Positions 42,800 to 54,314 of a DNA stretch of 64,000 nt are shown here, piece after piece. Source of the DNA: Platerodrilus igneus (taxonomy: Eukaryota; Arthropoda; Insecta; Coleoptera; Lycidae); the NCBI GenBank assembly GCA_036346225.1, contig JARFIW010001491.1, positions 124,001 through 188,000 on the forward strand, given 5' to 3'. How positions within the stretch are numbered: position 1 is the stretch's first letter; every line of letters begins with the position of its first letter. Under the pieces are notes generated by a model. It did no database searches, had not been told where the DNA came from, and saw only the letters and a program-made list of their open reading frames with translations. The translations under genes were made by a program, and so were the position numbers.

Positions 42800-44744
42800 A
42801 TCGCGACAAAGCCACAAAAGAAAAACTTAAAAAGAAAAAGTCTGTTAGCACAGTAACAGCTTAAAATCTAAGTCCTTACTACCCTACATAAACCCTAACT
42901 TAAAACCTACAAAATGTTTATATAAGGCGCCACCTGGTTTTTCGACCGATAACACGTCTACCGAAGTACCAGGAAACGGAATAGGTAGCCCGATAGTCTT
43001 TGACTACACTAATTACCGACAGCACAAATTTGTCGGGGAGCATGAAACACTGCTTAAACTAACACGGGTGCGACAAGTCGCCTAACCTATCTAAACCTAT
43101 CTAAACTTATCTAACTAAAGCTAACATATAGTTCTTATATGCAAACACACATGAGTGTCGCATCAAACTATTCTTCTTTTTTGGCAAGAAGTGCCCAAAT
43201 TTAAAAAAGTTCATGAGAGCGTCACTTGCACTCTAGCAAATTTTGTTTCTGGTACTTTGGTTTCCTCCGATGCACATTTAACTTGTCCATGACACAGTTG
43301 TGAATCCACAAATTTACCAAAAGTACCGCCTACTAAATCCTTATATGCTAACCTGACAAATTACATTTCTAAATTGGGTTAGCTTTTTCACTTAAATTTC
43401 AGAAAGATAATTCCCACGTCTGGTCATATATACCACACGTTAGGACGATAAAAGATAAGATAAGATCTCAAATTGATGTTAAAGATAATAGATAAGGTAA
43501 AGATATTAAGCTTAAGTTGTTATCCTCAAAGGTAATGAATAAGATAACGGTATTAAGCTTTAGTTATTATTTGAGATACTCGATAAGATAACACGATATT
43601 AAGTTAAAGTGATTATAAGAGATAGTAGGTAACATGAATTTAAACAGAAGTTATTGCTCAAGATAACCGGTAAGATAACGCGACATAACTCAAGTCATTC
43701 CTAACGGTAGTCGGTAAGATAACGATAAATTAAACCAAAATTATTACTAACAGTAATTGGTAAGATAACGATACTAAACTAAGGTTATTACCAAAGGTAA
43801 TCAATAAGATAACGATATTAAACCTAAAGGTATTATCGAAGATAATAAAGAAGACAAAGATATTGGCCTAGTTATTACGCAAGACAATGATAACAACAAA
43901 AGAGTGGCTCCAACTACGATAAGAAAATCAGACAAAAGTTGACACAACAACTTACAAGTATCATTACAGATACAAACACACAAAAACAACTGTTTTAAGG
44001 TAGTTTTTTAAAACGGTAGCACCCTAAACACACAAAATGCCCAATTATAAGCAGTTAAATACAGATACACTGTCCCCATATGCTAAAACAACCGAGAATT
44101 TAATAAGATAACAATAAGAAGCAATAGCACCTCACCACAAAGTTCAATAAAAACAACGAAAAAAATGTTTATACGTTATGTTGATTTAGTAGAAAAACAA
44201 ATAAAGATATAGTGTAATGATGTAGTATAATGTGGGCGACTGCAGTAATTCAGAAGAAAAACACATGGAATAGACAATCCTAGCCTTTGCAACTGCGAAT
44301 ATGAACTATTTCTTTCAATGGCATAGACTGCGCGTGTCCTATGTGAGCCCAAAGAAGAAAGCATTCACTCAACATCAGCCAAAACCAGTCATAAAAATTC
44401 AATGGGTTATTTCAACCAAAGTTACGACAATTACCTTTCAATTAAACCATATAAGAGAAATACTAAAGACCGAACAATATGTAGTAGGAAAATTTCAAGG
44501 GTTAATTAAATGAAACGACAGAGCTATATTGGGGGGTGTAGAGGATGAAGTGATATATGAGTAACGGTATGGTCGAGGAAAGTCAACGAAAAGAAAAAGA
44601 TAGCTAAATTAAGGTAAGTAAAGTTAAACGTGTAAGAAATTATATACTATATGAGAGAAGGAATAAGTAATTAAAGATACTAATTGATGACGAGAACAAA
44701 AAAATATTAGGTAGATGGTGAGGAGAATGGGGCATGAAAAACTT
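42800..44744 (-). other. Gypsy-3 region between pol and 3' LTR
   Basis: About 1.95 kb without a convincing ORF; I see no env signal peptide, membrane segment or envelope motif. It contains the ~44-bp minisatellite at 43447-43850. The plus strand next to the LTR (42806-42840) is purine-rich, opposite to what the coding strand would predict for a polypurine tract. Confidence 0.7.
43447..43850. repeat. ~44-bp minisatellite in Gypsy-3
   Basis: About nine degenerate units each contain AAGATAACG-ATATTAA followed by a GTTATTA-AAGGTAAT part. Anchors are at 43495, 43541, 43584, about 43628, 43672, 43716, 43762 and 43806, with spacing 43-46 bp. The LTR holds a related AAGATAACACGACA. Confidence 0.85.
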
Positions 44745-45837
44745 AATTAGCATTTGGGTCGGCAGAGAATGGCTTAAGGTCTTTAATATGCCACCTGCCT
44801 TGGCGTTTTCCTTCAGTATCCTGAAGTTCATAGATAAGGGGACTAATAACACGTGTGACTTTACAAAGAATGAATTTAGGGGCCAATTTTGAAGAAAATT
44901 TCTTAGATGCATCCGATAAGACATAGTTCTTTTTCCAAACTTGTTCGCCTAAGGCAAAGGAAATATTTCGCCACGCAAGTTATAATGGTCCTTGCTTTTT
45001 CGTAAGCTTTTAACAAATTTTTCTAACGTCGTTAAAGATAGAAGGTAATGACTGTTGGTCCTTGTCCCAACGCATTTTATCGTCAAATTCAATTACGTTA
45101 GTATCGTTAGGCACTAAACCATAGTAACTCCCATCGATTGGGGTATATCTTCCAAAAACAAGAAAAGACGGAGTGAATTGGGTTGCTTGTGCTTAGATGT
45201 ACGCAAAGCTTGAGCAATTTCAAAGATATGTTCATCCCATGTAGTATGGTCTGAATTAATATAAGACGAGATAGCGGTAATTAACACTCGATTTACTCTC
45301 TCGGTAGGGTTTACTTGGGGATGATATTTTGCGTTAAACCAAATTTTTGTACTTTGTAACTTTTAACGAAATTCTGAAAATCTTTAGAGATAAATTGTGC
45401 ACCATTGTCACAAAGAATAATCTGGGGGACACCAAAGATAAGAAAGACATTCTGTTCTAGGAATTTAATTATTGCTGCGGAGGTAGCTTTACGTAAGGGT
45501 TGCACCATAACAAATTTAGAAAACCAATCGGTAACAACCAAAAGATATTGATTACCTCTTTTCGATCGAGGGAGAGGTCCTAATAAGTCAAGCGATATTA
45601 ATTGAAAGGGATAAGATACACGCTTAAAGTTACCCATTAAACCAGGGCGAGCATCTTGCGAACTTTTATGGGAACCACAAATTTTGCAGCTTTTAATGTA
45701 GCGACAAACAGATTGCTTAAGTGTGGGCCAGTAATACAATTCAGATATTTTCGCGAGAGTTTTGTAACACCAAGGTGTGCAGCTAAGGGATCGTCGTGAC
45801 ATAATTTGAGCACCTCACTGCGATTTGCAGTGGGCAC
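44745..45837 (-). pseudogene. Gypsy-3 integrase (frameshifted)
   Basis: The zinc-binding start is CHDDPLAAHLGVTK (45800s), followed by CRYIKSCKICGSHK. The core has LISLDLLGPLPRSKRGNQYL (first Asp), QIILCDNGAQFISK (second Asp) and, in the next frame at about 45300, PTERVNR (catalytic Glu). The C-terminal domain lies between 44924 and 44745 with KKFSSKLAPKF, VISPLIYEL and HIKDLKPF. Frame changes near 45740, 45315 and 44940 break it. The catalytic triad is intact. Confidence 0.9.
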
Positions 45838-45984
45838 AACGAGTTTCCATTCAGGTATATTCGATATTTTATGTGGGGACGAGGATACAAATTTATACAG
45901 TCTATTATTAGTTACTCGAAAGGTAGGAAATTTGTCGGGATTATCGGAAACTTTTTATCATATTGAGGTACCAGGTATCCAGAA

Positions 45985-46490
45985 TTAAATTTGGAAGGTT
46001 AAGAGAAAAACATCTCGAGATAACGCATCAGGTACGATATTTAATTTGCCAGGCCTATGCCTAACGTCAAAAGTAAATTGAGATATACGCAAGTTCCATC
46101 TTGCCAAACGACCTGCGGGTTGTTTCAAGTTATTAAGCCAAGTGAGTGCTGCACAATCAGTGATTACGGTAAAGTGTGTACCTTCGACATATCCTCTAAA
46201 TTTCTCGATGCCAAAGATAACACCCAATAGTTCTCGTTCGGTAGCAGAGTATTTTGTTCGGCAGAAGTTAAGGCACGGCTCGCATAAGCGATTGGATGTT
46301 CTAAACCATTGTTTACCTGGAACAACATTGCACCTAACCCAGTAAGTGAGGCATCGGTTTGTATATAAAACTTATCATCGAAATTTGGAGAGATTAAGAT
46401 AGGTGCTGAAGTGATTAGTGTTTTAATTTGTTCGAAAGCTTGTTGGGATTCTAAATTCCACTCGATAGTTTGGGATTTCTTTTTATTTTT
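45985..46490 (-). pseudogene. Gypsy-3 RNase H (frameshifted)
   Basis: The first part (FYIQTDASLTGLGAML, with catalytic Asp) lies at about 46300-46380 in one frame. The second, 46227-45985, has IFGIEKFRGYVEG and VITDCAALTWLNNLKQPAGR, then HRPGKLNIVPDALSRD. A frame change near 46250 separates them and takes out the ELLGVIFG-type Glu block reading frame, though the bases are present. Confidence 0.88.
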
Positions 46491-47538
46491 AATTAAAGCG
46501 GTAATGGGTGCAGATAGTTGAAAGGTTAGGTAGAAAAATGCGATAATAGCTAATCATTCCAATTAAACGTTTGATTTCGGTAACAGTTTTTGGTGTTTTA
46601 AATTTAGTAATAGCATCAACTTTAGCGGGATCTGCTCGTAAGCCTGTTCCATCGACAATAAAACCAAGAAATGTAAGGGATGAACGACAAAATTGAGACT
46701 TTTCCCAGTTTATCTTAAAACCTGCTGCATTTAAACGTTCAGCAACTTCATCTAATGTGGCGATATGTTCATCGAAAGAACTTGAGATAACTAAGATATC
46801 ATCTAAAAATACAAAGGCACGTTCTTGATGTAAGATAGGACCTAACGTTTGATCCATAGTACGTTGTAAAGTTTGTGGAGCGTTACAGAGACCAAATGGC
46901 AAAAAATTATATTCGAAAAGACCTCGGCCTGGGACACAAAAAGCAGTTTTTTGACGAGAAGATAAGTCAAGAGGTATCTGATAAAAAGCTTGTCTAAGGT
47001 CGATAGATGAGATAAATTTTGCATTACGAAGCCTGCTCAAAATTGAATCAGTTCTAGGTAGAGGGTAAGCGTCTGGAACAGTAACAGAATTTAGCTTCCT
47101 GCCATCAAAACAAACACGCCATTCGTCATTCTTTTTCCGAACTAGCAATACGGGAGAGGTCCACGGTGAATTTGAAGGAGAGATAACACCAGATACTAAC
47201 ATTTTGTCTATTTCCGCATGTAAATGCTTTTGTAAGGCAGGCGATAAGGGATATTGACGTTGCTTAAAGGGAAGGGCATCACCTGTGGAGATAACGTGTG
47301 TTGCCGTTGTAACACAACCAAGTTCAGAGGTATTAAGTTTGCGAAATTTGTCGATTGTAGCGTTAAGAGTTACATCTTGGGAGTCAGTAAGAGATTTTGT
47401 TAGATATTCCTGTAGATGCACAGGAGTTCGTTTTAATAGAGGTTTGCCATGAAAAATCCTGAAAGTAAAGTGACAGATTAAAAGTTTACAGAAATCAACG
47501 CCCAGTAGAAAAGGATACGCTAATGCAGGGACAATCAA
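46489..47538 (-). CDS. Gypsy-3 reverse transcriptase
   Basis: A 349-residue uninterrupted frame. Motifs are VSGVISPSNSPWTSPVLLVR, EWRVCFDGRKLNSVT, AYPLPRTDSILSRL, FISSIDLRQAFYQIPL (motif A), FNFLPFGLCNAP-type motif B (written YNFLPFGLCNAPQTLQR) and AFVFLDDILVISS (motif C, FLDD, about 46800). FLGFIVDGTGLRADPAKV and IGMISYYRIFLPNLS follow. All three catalytic Asp are present. It is part of a longer pol ORF. The stop at 46489 comes from a frame change, since RNase H continues directly after it. Confidence 0.94.
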   Translation of the reverse strand: MIVPALAYPFLLGVDFCKLLICHFTFRIFHGKPLLKRTPVHLQEYLTKSLTDSQDVTLNATIDKFRKLNTSELGCVTTATHVISTGDALPFKQRQYPLSPALQKHLHAEIDKMLVSGVISPSNSPWTSPVLLVRKKNDEWRVCFDGRKLNSVTVPDAYPLPRTDSILSRLRNAKFISSIDLRQAFYQIPLDLSSRQKTAFCVPGRGLFEYNFLPFGLCNAPQTLQRTMDQTLGPILHQERAFVFLDDILVISSSFDEHIATLDEVAERLNAAGFKINWEKSQFCRSSLTFLGFIVDGTGLRADPAKVDAITKFKTPKTVTEIKRLIGMISYYRIFLPNLSTICTHYRFN

Positions 47539-47539
47539 A

Positions 47540-47800
47540 ATAAAACATCACGTTCAAGAGACTCTACACGAATTTTTAACTTAAGGGAACCGGTTACATG
47601 TATTTGATTATCGTCAGCTAAATTTATGGAAGTTTTTCAGGAATAATTTGAATTTTGATATTTTGTTGAGATAATTGATGTAAACCTTCGTTATTTATAA
47701 GAGAACATGAAGAACCTGTATCCAGTAAAGCAATTACATTTAAGGAACCAATTGAGATAGATAAGTGTGGACGGTTATCGAAGGGTTTTTAACAAGTTGT
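47540..47800 (-). pseudogene. Gypsy-3 protease
   Basis: The active-site block IALLDTGSSCSLINNEG is at about 47695-47735, where DTGS is the pepsin-like catalytic motif. Downstream, the block PFLLGVDFC near 47500 matches the ILG-D end of retroviral-type proteases. The frame shifts between the two. Confidence 0.8.
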
Positions 47801-47949
47801 GAAACAGCGGTAGTCTTTTATGATAAAGGGAATTGACGGTTTGTAACCACTTAGACCACTCGGCTGGAGTAGTGTAGCATAATTCCTCTAATGAAGGTAA
47901 GGTATTTTGTACATTAATAGTAGCGGTATTATTATTAGATAAATTTAAT

Positions 47950-48230
47950 GACGGTACAACGTTAGAAGTGGTTTTATAATTTAAATTTATTGGCGTCTGT
48001 GTCCGTTGAATGATTGGTGTTGAGGGCGATTTTGGTTTCTTGAGATATTCACACCCTGATTTGAAATATCTCGACGGGAGTTTCGATACGTTAGGATTAC
48101 AGTTGGTGCAGTTAGATTTGTAGATATTTGAGCGACCACAGCCATAACAAAAAATATTTCTAGGGTAAGTGCAGACAGTATAGCTATGTCCACTTCGCTT
48201 GCAGTTCCAACAGGTAAGTGCGTTGTTAGT
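47950..48230 (-). pseudogene. Gypsy-3 nucleocapsid zinc knuckles
   Basis: CWNCKRSGHSYTVC is a full CX2CX4HX4C knuckle (48174-48215). A second, altered one follows (CYGCGRSNIYKSNCTNC, about 48110-48160), in which the His is replaced. It would bind genomic RNA in the particle. Confidence 0.8.
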
Positions 48231-48379
48231 GACGGTAGAAGGAACGTTAAGTGTAGATACTTTACGGGAAGCTCGAACTTGGCAAGCTAGATCAGGTTCG
48301 AGAAGACCAGATAATTTCTCGGTGGTGGTCGATATTTGTCAATCCTTGACCTCACTTCTTGGAGAGAGCGACATAGGTC

Positions 48380-49303
48380 TTTAAAATGAGCTAGTGAAGA
48401 TATGGTCTGTAATGCCAAACGTTCTGAGAAATAGGGTTCAAATTTCTAAGTAATTGATCGATAATTTCGGATTCGGAAGGTTTTTTGTCGAGTCTGCTAT
48501 ATAAAGCTTCTAATGAGGTAATAAAAGACACAACATTTTCGTCGGGACCTTGAGTTCGGTTACGAATTTCGTTCCAAAGATCGTTAATGTAGCCATAAGG
48601 TAGGAAGTCTCGTTTAAACAGGCAACTAACTCATTCCAGGTAGAAATTTGGTGTCGTATGTTTCTATACCATATTAATGCTGAGCCTGCGAACAAATCAC
48701 CAGCTGAGATAAATAGGTCCTGGTCGGTACACCCGCGAGAAATTTTAAAATCGTTAATCCGGTCAAGAAAGGATGATAAAGAAACCTTCGAATCAAACCC
48801 TTCAAAGGTGAGACCCCATTTGTATACAGGTATAGGTTTTCCTAATGGTTTAGGTTCGGCAAGCGCAAGATTTGAAAAAGGTAACGATATATCTACGTCT
48901 GCGTTAGGATTAAGTCTTTCTAAAAGAATTCCTTCAAGCAATAACACCTCGGACAACAAACTTTGTTTAGCTTGAGTCACTTGGTCATCGTTATATAAAG
49001 ATAATGAATCAACTCGCTGTTTGACGTGAGTTATTCTTGAAGTCAATCTCCTAATTCGATATTAGTAGCCGCAGGATCTGTTTTGTTTATTATACCCGAT
49101 ATATCATCTAAAGATAATTTAATTTCTGATACGTTGAGTGGCCAATCGCCAACAGGGTTCTTTAAGATAGCCACGCCTTTGGTTTCCTGTGACAAAACAG
49201 CCCTAAGTTGAGATCGCCTATCATTCTGATTGGTCGCAGCTATGATACTTCTGCACTCCAGCTCGTAGATCAATTCCAGCGATTTTAAATGTGATACGTT
49301 CAT
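48380..49303 (-). pseudogene. Gypsy-3 gag, N-terminal and capsid part
   Basis: The likely start is the ATG at 49303 (MNVSHLKSLELIYEL). The first frame ends at 49043 in NIELGD and the next resumes with LTSRITHVKQRVDSL, so one base is missing or extra at about 49045. The capsid part contains YKWGLTFEGFDSKVSLSSFL and SALIWYRNIRHQISTWNELV, typical of Gypsy gag with its conserved W-x-x-Y-R-N helix. A further frame change at about 48600 precedes the zinc-knuckle part. Confidence 0.85.
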
Positions 49304-49928
49304 TATGAATACAATATTCAAGACACGATATAAAAATATGCGATTTTGACGCAGGTTAGAAGGTAAAAACACGTTACAGCTACTTTAAGGTAATACGATA
49401 CGATATTTAGAGGTAAGAACTTGTTAGAACGTCACCGATAACACCAAAGAAACACATTTAAGGTATATGGAAACGAAATCAATGTTCAGTTAAATACATA
49501 TTTTATAGATAATGACAGACAAGCCTTCCAAAATGGAAAATGGGCGCAGAGGATATGTTATTTAACCTATAAGGCAACAACGTATAGTCAAACACTTCTT
49601 AAAAAGGTATACTAGCAATTTATTTCACTCAAGTGTTTTTTAAACACTTAATTTTCATGTAAAAGATAAACCATAATGCAATTTTAGAATGTAACATAAA
49701 GATGTATTTAAGTTTCAAAAACGGCCTTTCAAAGTTAAGGAAAGCAACTAAAGATATTTTAATAGGTAATTCTATAATACTGTATTTAAAGACATAAGGT
49801 AAGGTAAATACTTACATGAATAAAAGTAAAGTTCTTTAAGTGAAGAAGCTATTAATGCATTGTATCCTTATAAAGGAAATTATTCTAACCTAAAAACAAA
49901 GAAGAAGCCCTGAAGTTCATAGCCTGAA

Positions 49929-49944
49929 CAGGTTGAAGGCGCCA
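49929..49944 (-). promoter_or_regulatory. Primer-binding site of Gypsy-3
   Basis: Two bases inside the 5' LTR the minus strand reads TGGCGCCTTCAACCTG, with the TGG that pairs to a tRNA CCA end. The tRNA species is not clear to me. No purine tract abuts the 3' LTR (42800 on), which is unusual. Confidence 0.6.
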
Positions 49945-49946
49945 TC

Positions 49947-50633
49947 TGCTACACTTCGTTTACAGTTTTACCTGGTCGGTAATGCAGTTAACAAAATGTT
50001 ACGCTTAGATTCTGGTACATTGAAATGGCGATAGATGGCTCTTAAAAGCCGGTAATACAATTACCAAAGTTCATAAGATACACATGACGTCACTGATAAT
50101 TTATATTGCGCCATAATTAAGAGAAGGTACATAAAATTTAAACAATAAAAATTAGATAATCTACTCACGTGAAGGATCCGTTAACCGGCAGGAAATCACG
50201 CCACGGTAACCTCGGCATCGCTGCTGGTAGAGTTGGACATCCAAATTATCTCGGGGTCATGGTCCAGGGTCATCTTCGTTCCTATATGCAGTGGAAGACG
50301 GGAATAGGGAATTAAGGAAAGATACTCAAGATAAGGAAATCTACATAATAAGATAACACGACACCCGGCACGACTGTTCACTTCAAAGTTTTGCGTAAAA
50401 AAGCCACGTTTCCGCGAGAACCGCGGAACTCCCTACTCTTTGTAGCATTGCTATACCCTATAGGGATAATTCACACTTCCAATTGCACTATTGTGACGTG
50501 CCGGAAGCCCCGCCCAGTTCATTTAAAAATGTTCGCGCGTCTTGCGTATTTAAAATTATGGCGGGAAGCTTCCGCACATTAAAAAACTACTTAACATAAA
50601 ATGTTAAAGTGCAAATTCAGTTTGCACGTAACA
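49947..50633 (-). repeat. 5' LTR of Gypsy-3
   Basis: 687 bp, oriented on the minus strand with the gag side at 49947. TG...CA ends are followed outward by ACTG, the target duplication shared with the other LTR. Confidence 0.95.
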
Positions 50634-50637
50634 ACTG

Positions 50638-50940
50638 GGGTTATAAACTTTAAAATGTAATCCCTACCCTAAACAAGCTTACCTCAAACACAAGCATAAA
50701 CATAAGTTCAAGAAATTTACGATGGTGGTTAGTTTTAGTACCAAAGGGTGTAATATTAGTCTACGCATTATGGTTCAATGACTTAAATGCTCCTGCATTA
50801 TGTATTGTTTTTAGTCTGTTAGAAGCAGTTGCTTACAACAAACGTTATTAAAGTCAATACTTAGCTTTGCAAATCTCATAATTAATATTCAATAATTTCG
50901 GCACATTTCTCAATTTATAACTATGGAGACTTTACTAACG
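50638..50940. other. Unassigned stretch
   Basis: Host flank of Gypsy-3; nothing recognisable. Confidence 0.5.
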
Positions 50941-50944
50941 TGGA

Positions 50945-51275
50945 GTTAATGAATATCGTTCTAACGTATGGTGAAGCCGGGCAAAATGCTGCAGCCGCAC
51001 GCAAGCTGTACAGAGTACGTTATCCTCAATGACGGCTTCCAAATATTCAAGTGTTTATAAACACGGTGCAACGTGGTACACTTCCTTCTGTGGGGTGCTT
51101 TAAGAGGTATTGTGTATGCTGTTAATGTGAACATTGACACTGTGGAGCAGTTAGGCCAATGCATTATTGATTCAGTGGAAGAAATACGAAACTATGAAGC
51201 AAATGTCTACTGGCTCAGAAGAGCACGTTTGTGCAATCAACAAAATGGAGGGCATTTTGAACACCTTCTATAAGC
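50945..51275 (+). pseudogene. DUF4817-type mariner-like transposase, internally deleted
   Basis: The first part (50950-51055) reads LTYGEAGQNAAAARKLYRVR followed by YPQ, matching the DUF4817 helix-turn-helix start (YG.a.gN...A...Y..rfP). At about 51090 it passes into LWGALRGIVYAVNVN and then CNQQNGGHFEHLL, which is the extreme C-terminus of the same transposase class. The whole DDE catalytic region between the two is missing. An in-frame TGA and a frame shift are also present. Confidence 0.75.
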
Positions 51276-51377
51276 AGCAGAACTTATTTATTTATTTATT
51301 TATATAAATTAATTACTTACAGGTAATACCCAAATAGTAATAATATACATGAAGAAATGAGCAACATAGTTAACACT

Positions 51378-53427
51378 TTACAAAATGGATAAAGATGTCT
51401 TCAAATATTTACACGTGACATTGAAAATATCGATATTGGGTGGTATAGAAGCATTGTAAACTCCCATTAACTTATCATTAAATGCACTAGCCCCATAGTT
51501 AGTACGATGACTACCGATGTAGAATAAATCATTACTCCTGGTGACTTTAACTGGTATCCGAAACTGCAGCATGCTTAGTAATTCCGGACAGTCAACTATG
51601 TCATGTAGCAATTTATAAAGAAATATTATAAACGCTGCAGTACGTCGAGCTAGCAGTGATTGATAACCGACCAATCGACGCCGAATGTCATGTGAACTTT
51701 CGCATACGGATATCTAAGCTTCCAGAGAATGAAATTAATGAACTTGATTTGTACACGCTCAATTTTCTGGATGTGAGTGGCATAATAAGGTGACCAAATG
51801 ATGCAATTGTATTCTAAAATACTACGAACTAAAGAATTGTATAATGATTTCAAAGCTTGGACATCGTTGATGTGTATACAGTTTCTTTTAATGAATCCCA
51901 ACATCCTAAATGCTTTAGAGACAACTGAATTAATATGATTAATAAAATTTAAACCAACATCAAAAACAACCCCTAAATCAGAGATAGTTACCACAGTTTC
52001 GAGTTTAGAACATCCAATGCAGTAATCAAACAAAATCAAGTCTTTACATTTAGTGAACCTCATAATTTTGCACTTCCCAATATTTACTTTGAGTTTATTA
52101 TGAGCCAAGTAGATTACTAGATTGTCAATATCTTTTGTACTTTAAGACAGTCATGTATAGAACTAATACACCCAAAAACTTTAAGTCGTCGGCATATAGT
52201 AAGCATTTCGTATTTTTAAATGCAGAAACAACGTCATTAATAAAGAGAATAAAAAGAATTGGGCCAAGGTGTGACCCTTGAGGCACACCTGACGAAACAC
52301 TGATGCTTCTGGATGTTATGCCTGCAATTTTCACACATTGGGAGCGATTCACTAAGTAGGAATATATCCATTTCAAATACGAACCTGTAATACCAAGAAA
52401 ATGAAGTTTATCAATGAGTAACGTGTGACAAACACTGTCGAAAGCTTTTGAAACATCGGCGTATACTGTATCAACTTGTAATCCACTTTCCAAGCTATTT
52501 ATAAGAAAATTGTGATACATGGCAAGGTTAGTGACAGTGGAGCGGCCTTTAAAGAAGCCATGCTGTTCAATAGCAATACAATTTTTAAATACACTGTATA
52601 ACTCATCGCATATGATGGACTCGAACAGCTTAGCAATAGAGGATAAAATTGATATGCCACGATAATTCTCGATTTTAGAACGGTCACCCGATTTAAATAC
52701 TGGGATTAAAATGACCTTTTCAAGCTAGGAAATGTTCCACTACTAAAGCTTTTATTAAAAGAATCGCTAAAGCTTGCGATAGACTATCACAGCATTGGTG
52801 TAGGAATACGGAAGGAATGCCGTCAGATCCCGCACACTTAAATGAATCTAAGGCATGAATTTTTCTTTTTACTTCATCTTCAGTAAAGATATGTGAAACA
52901 AGAGTAGTGCTATTGTAAGAATATGAACATTTGCTAGAAGAGGGAGGATCATTCAAGTGATTAACATAGCAAGATTCAAACATTGAAGCAAAAGCATTGG
53001 CAAAACTACGAGCATCACTTAGAATTTTGCCATTGTATGACATCCGTTTTGGAATGCCCGAATCTCTCTTTAATGACTTAATGAAAGACCAAAAATGTTT
53101 TGTGTTGGCGGAAATCATTAGCTCACTATTACAGATGAATTTTAAATAACAAAAGTCAATCAAACGTTTTGATTCCTTACGAGCCGTGGAATATCTAACA
53201 TAGTCCGTTTCCAATCTAGAGTGCTGATACCTATTATATAGTTTATTTTTTAATTGAATGAGTTTAATTAAAGAATTACTATACCAACACGGATATTTTC
53301 CAGACTTTCTTTTTAATATAGGAACAAATTTATTAATACCTTCATAAACAGTTGAATAGAAGAAATTTATGGCTTCATCTATACTCTGAAAGTTGTCTAA
53401 AACTGACCAATCAATTGACTTATACAT
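51378..53427 (-). pseudogene. LINE-B-type reverse transcriptase (frameshifted)
   Basis: The linker (YPCWYSNSLIKLIQLKNKLY) and LDSFKCAGSDGIPSVFL lie in 53427-52720. The palm is in 52520-52125: VDTVYADVSKAFDSVCHTLL (motif A), VSSGVPQGSHLGPILFILFI (motif B) and LLYADDLKFLG (motif C). The C-terminal domain continues in 52108-51650 (SDLGVVFDVGLNF, EYNCIIWSP) and ends at the stop at 51378. Frame changes at about 52700, 52510, 52115 and 51660 break it; the active site is intact. Confidence 0.92.
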
Positions 53428-53429
53428 AC

Positions 53430-54220
53430 TGTTAAGTTCATCATAGTTTGCTTTTTATAAGCAAAGACATGGACATTCTCACAAAACCTAATACGAGGAA
53501 TAAAATTACTCTTGATAGAAATAAGCAAGGGAGGATGGTGACCGTCCACAGTAGTTAAAGCAACATCAGATTCACGCACTAGAGCATAAACCCCTCATCT
53601 GCAAAACTAGATCCAAAACTTACCAGAAGAATTAGAAACACCATTAACCTGCAGTAAATTAAGAAATTGCATATTCTCAATTAGATTTTCAGCCTCGATT
53701 GACAAAGTGCCACATGTGCTGAAAAATCAACGTCAGGTACCCAATTAATTTTAGGCAAATTAAAATCCCCGATTATTAAAAATTTGGGATTTTATGAGCC
53801 ATTTGAAGTATTGCAGCATTGTCCATAAATTCTTGATATAATTCACAATTTGAGTTGGGTGGAAAATATACTCCACATATTATTATACACTGCGAAAATA
53901 GGTCGATTTTACCCAGGTGTCCTCAAAATGTATATTGGAACAACCAGGAAGCTGGGAAGTATTAATATTAGAAGTAATAGCAACAAGTGATCCACCACCA
54001 CGGTCACAATTGAGTGCAGAATAGTTCCTGTTGGTGTTAAAGACAGTGTAAGTAGAAGGAAATAACTCATAATTAGAAATATCATTGTTCAGCCATGTCT
54101 CAGTCAAGACAATAATTTCAAAATTGAAAAACAACTGGCACGGTAGCAATCAACAGTTTTTGTACGAAGACCACGAACATTCTGGTAAAAAACGTTGATG
54201 AATGACGAATGTCTGTTATT
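53430..54220 (-). pseudogene. LINE-B-type AP-endonuclease (broken)
   Basis: NVRGLRTKTV is at about 54185. It is followed by IIVLTETWLNNDISNYELF, then after a frame change CGVYFPP (53885), FLIIGDFNLPKINWV (about 53765, catalytic GDFN) and VDGHHPPLLI (about 53540). At least three frame changes or stops separate the blocks. The catalytic signature residues are kept. Confidence 0.85.
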
Positions 54221-54314
54221 AACTTGTGGGTTTGTTAGTCATGAAGCTGGTAATTCAGTATCAGGCAATTTGTTAGTCACAGTCGTATTTTGCAAAGAAC
54301 TTTTAGCAATTATT

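Larger units (their letters stand above)
42119..50633 (-). mobile_element. Gypsy-3: complete Ty3/Gypsy LTR retrotransposon
   Basis: Two nearly identical LTRs (42119-42799 and 49947-50633) bound an internal region coding gag-protease-RT-RNase H-integrase on the minus strand. The LTRs are TG...CA, and ACTG is duplicated outside them (42115-42118 and 50634-50637). Total length is 8,515 bp. About 2 kb of non-coding DNA with a minisatellite lies between the integrase and the 3' LTR; I see no env. The ORFs contain a few frame changes, some of which may be sequencing errors. Confidence 0.95.

Noticed and set aside
42800..44744. env gene in Gypsy-3
   Set aside because: Only short unrelated frames are found and the middle is minisatellite; no signal peptide, furin-like site or membrane anchor seen.
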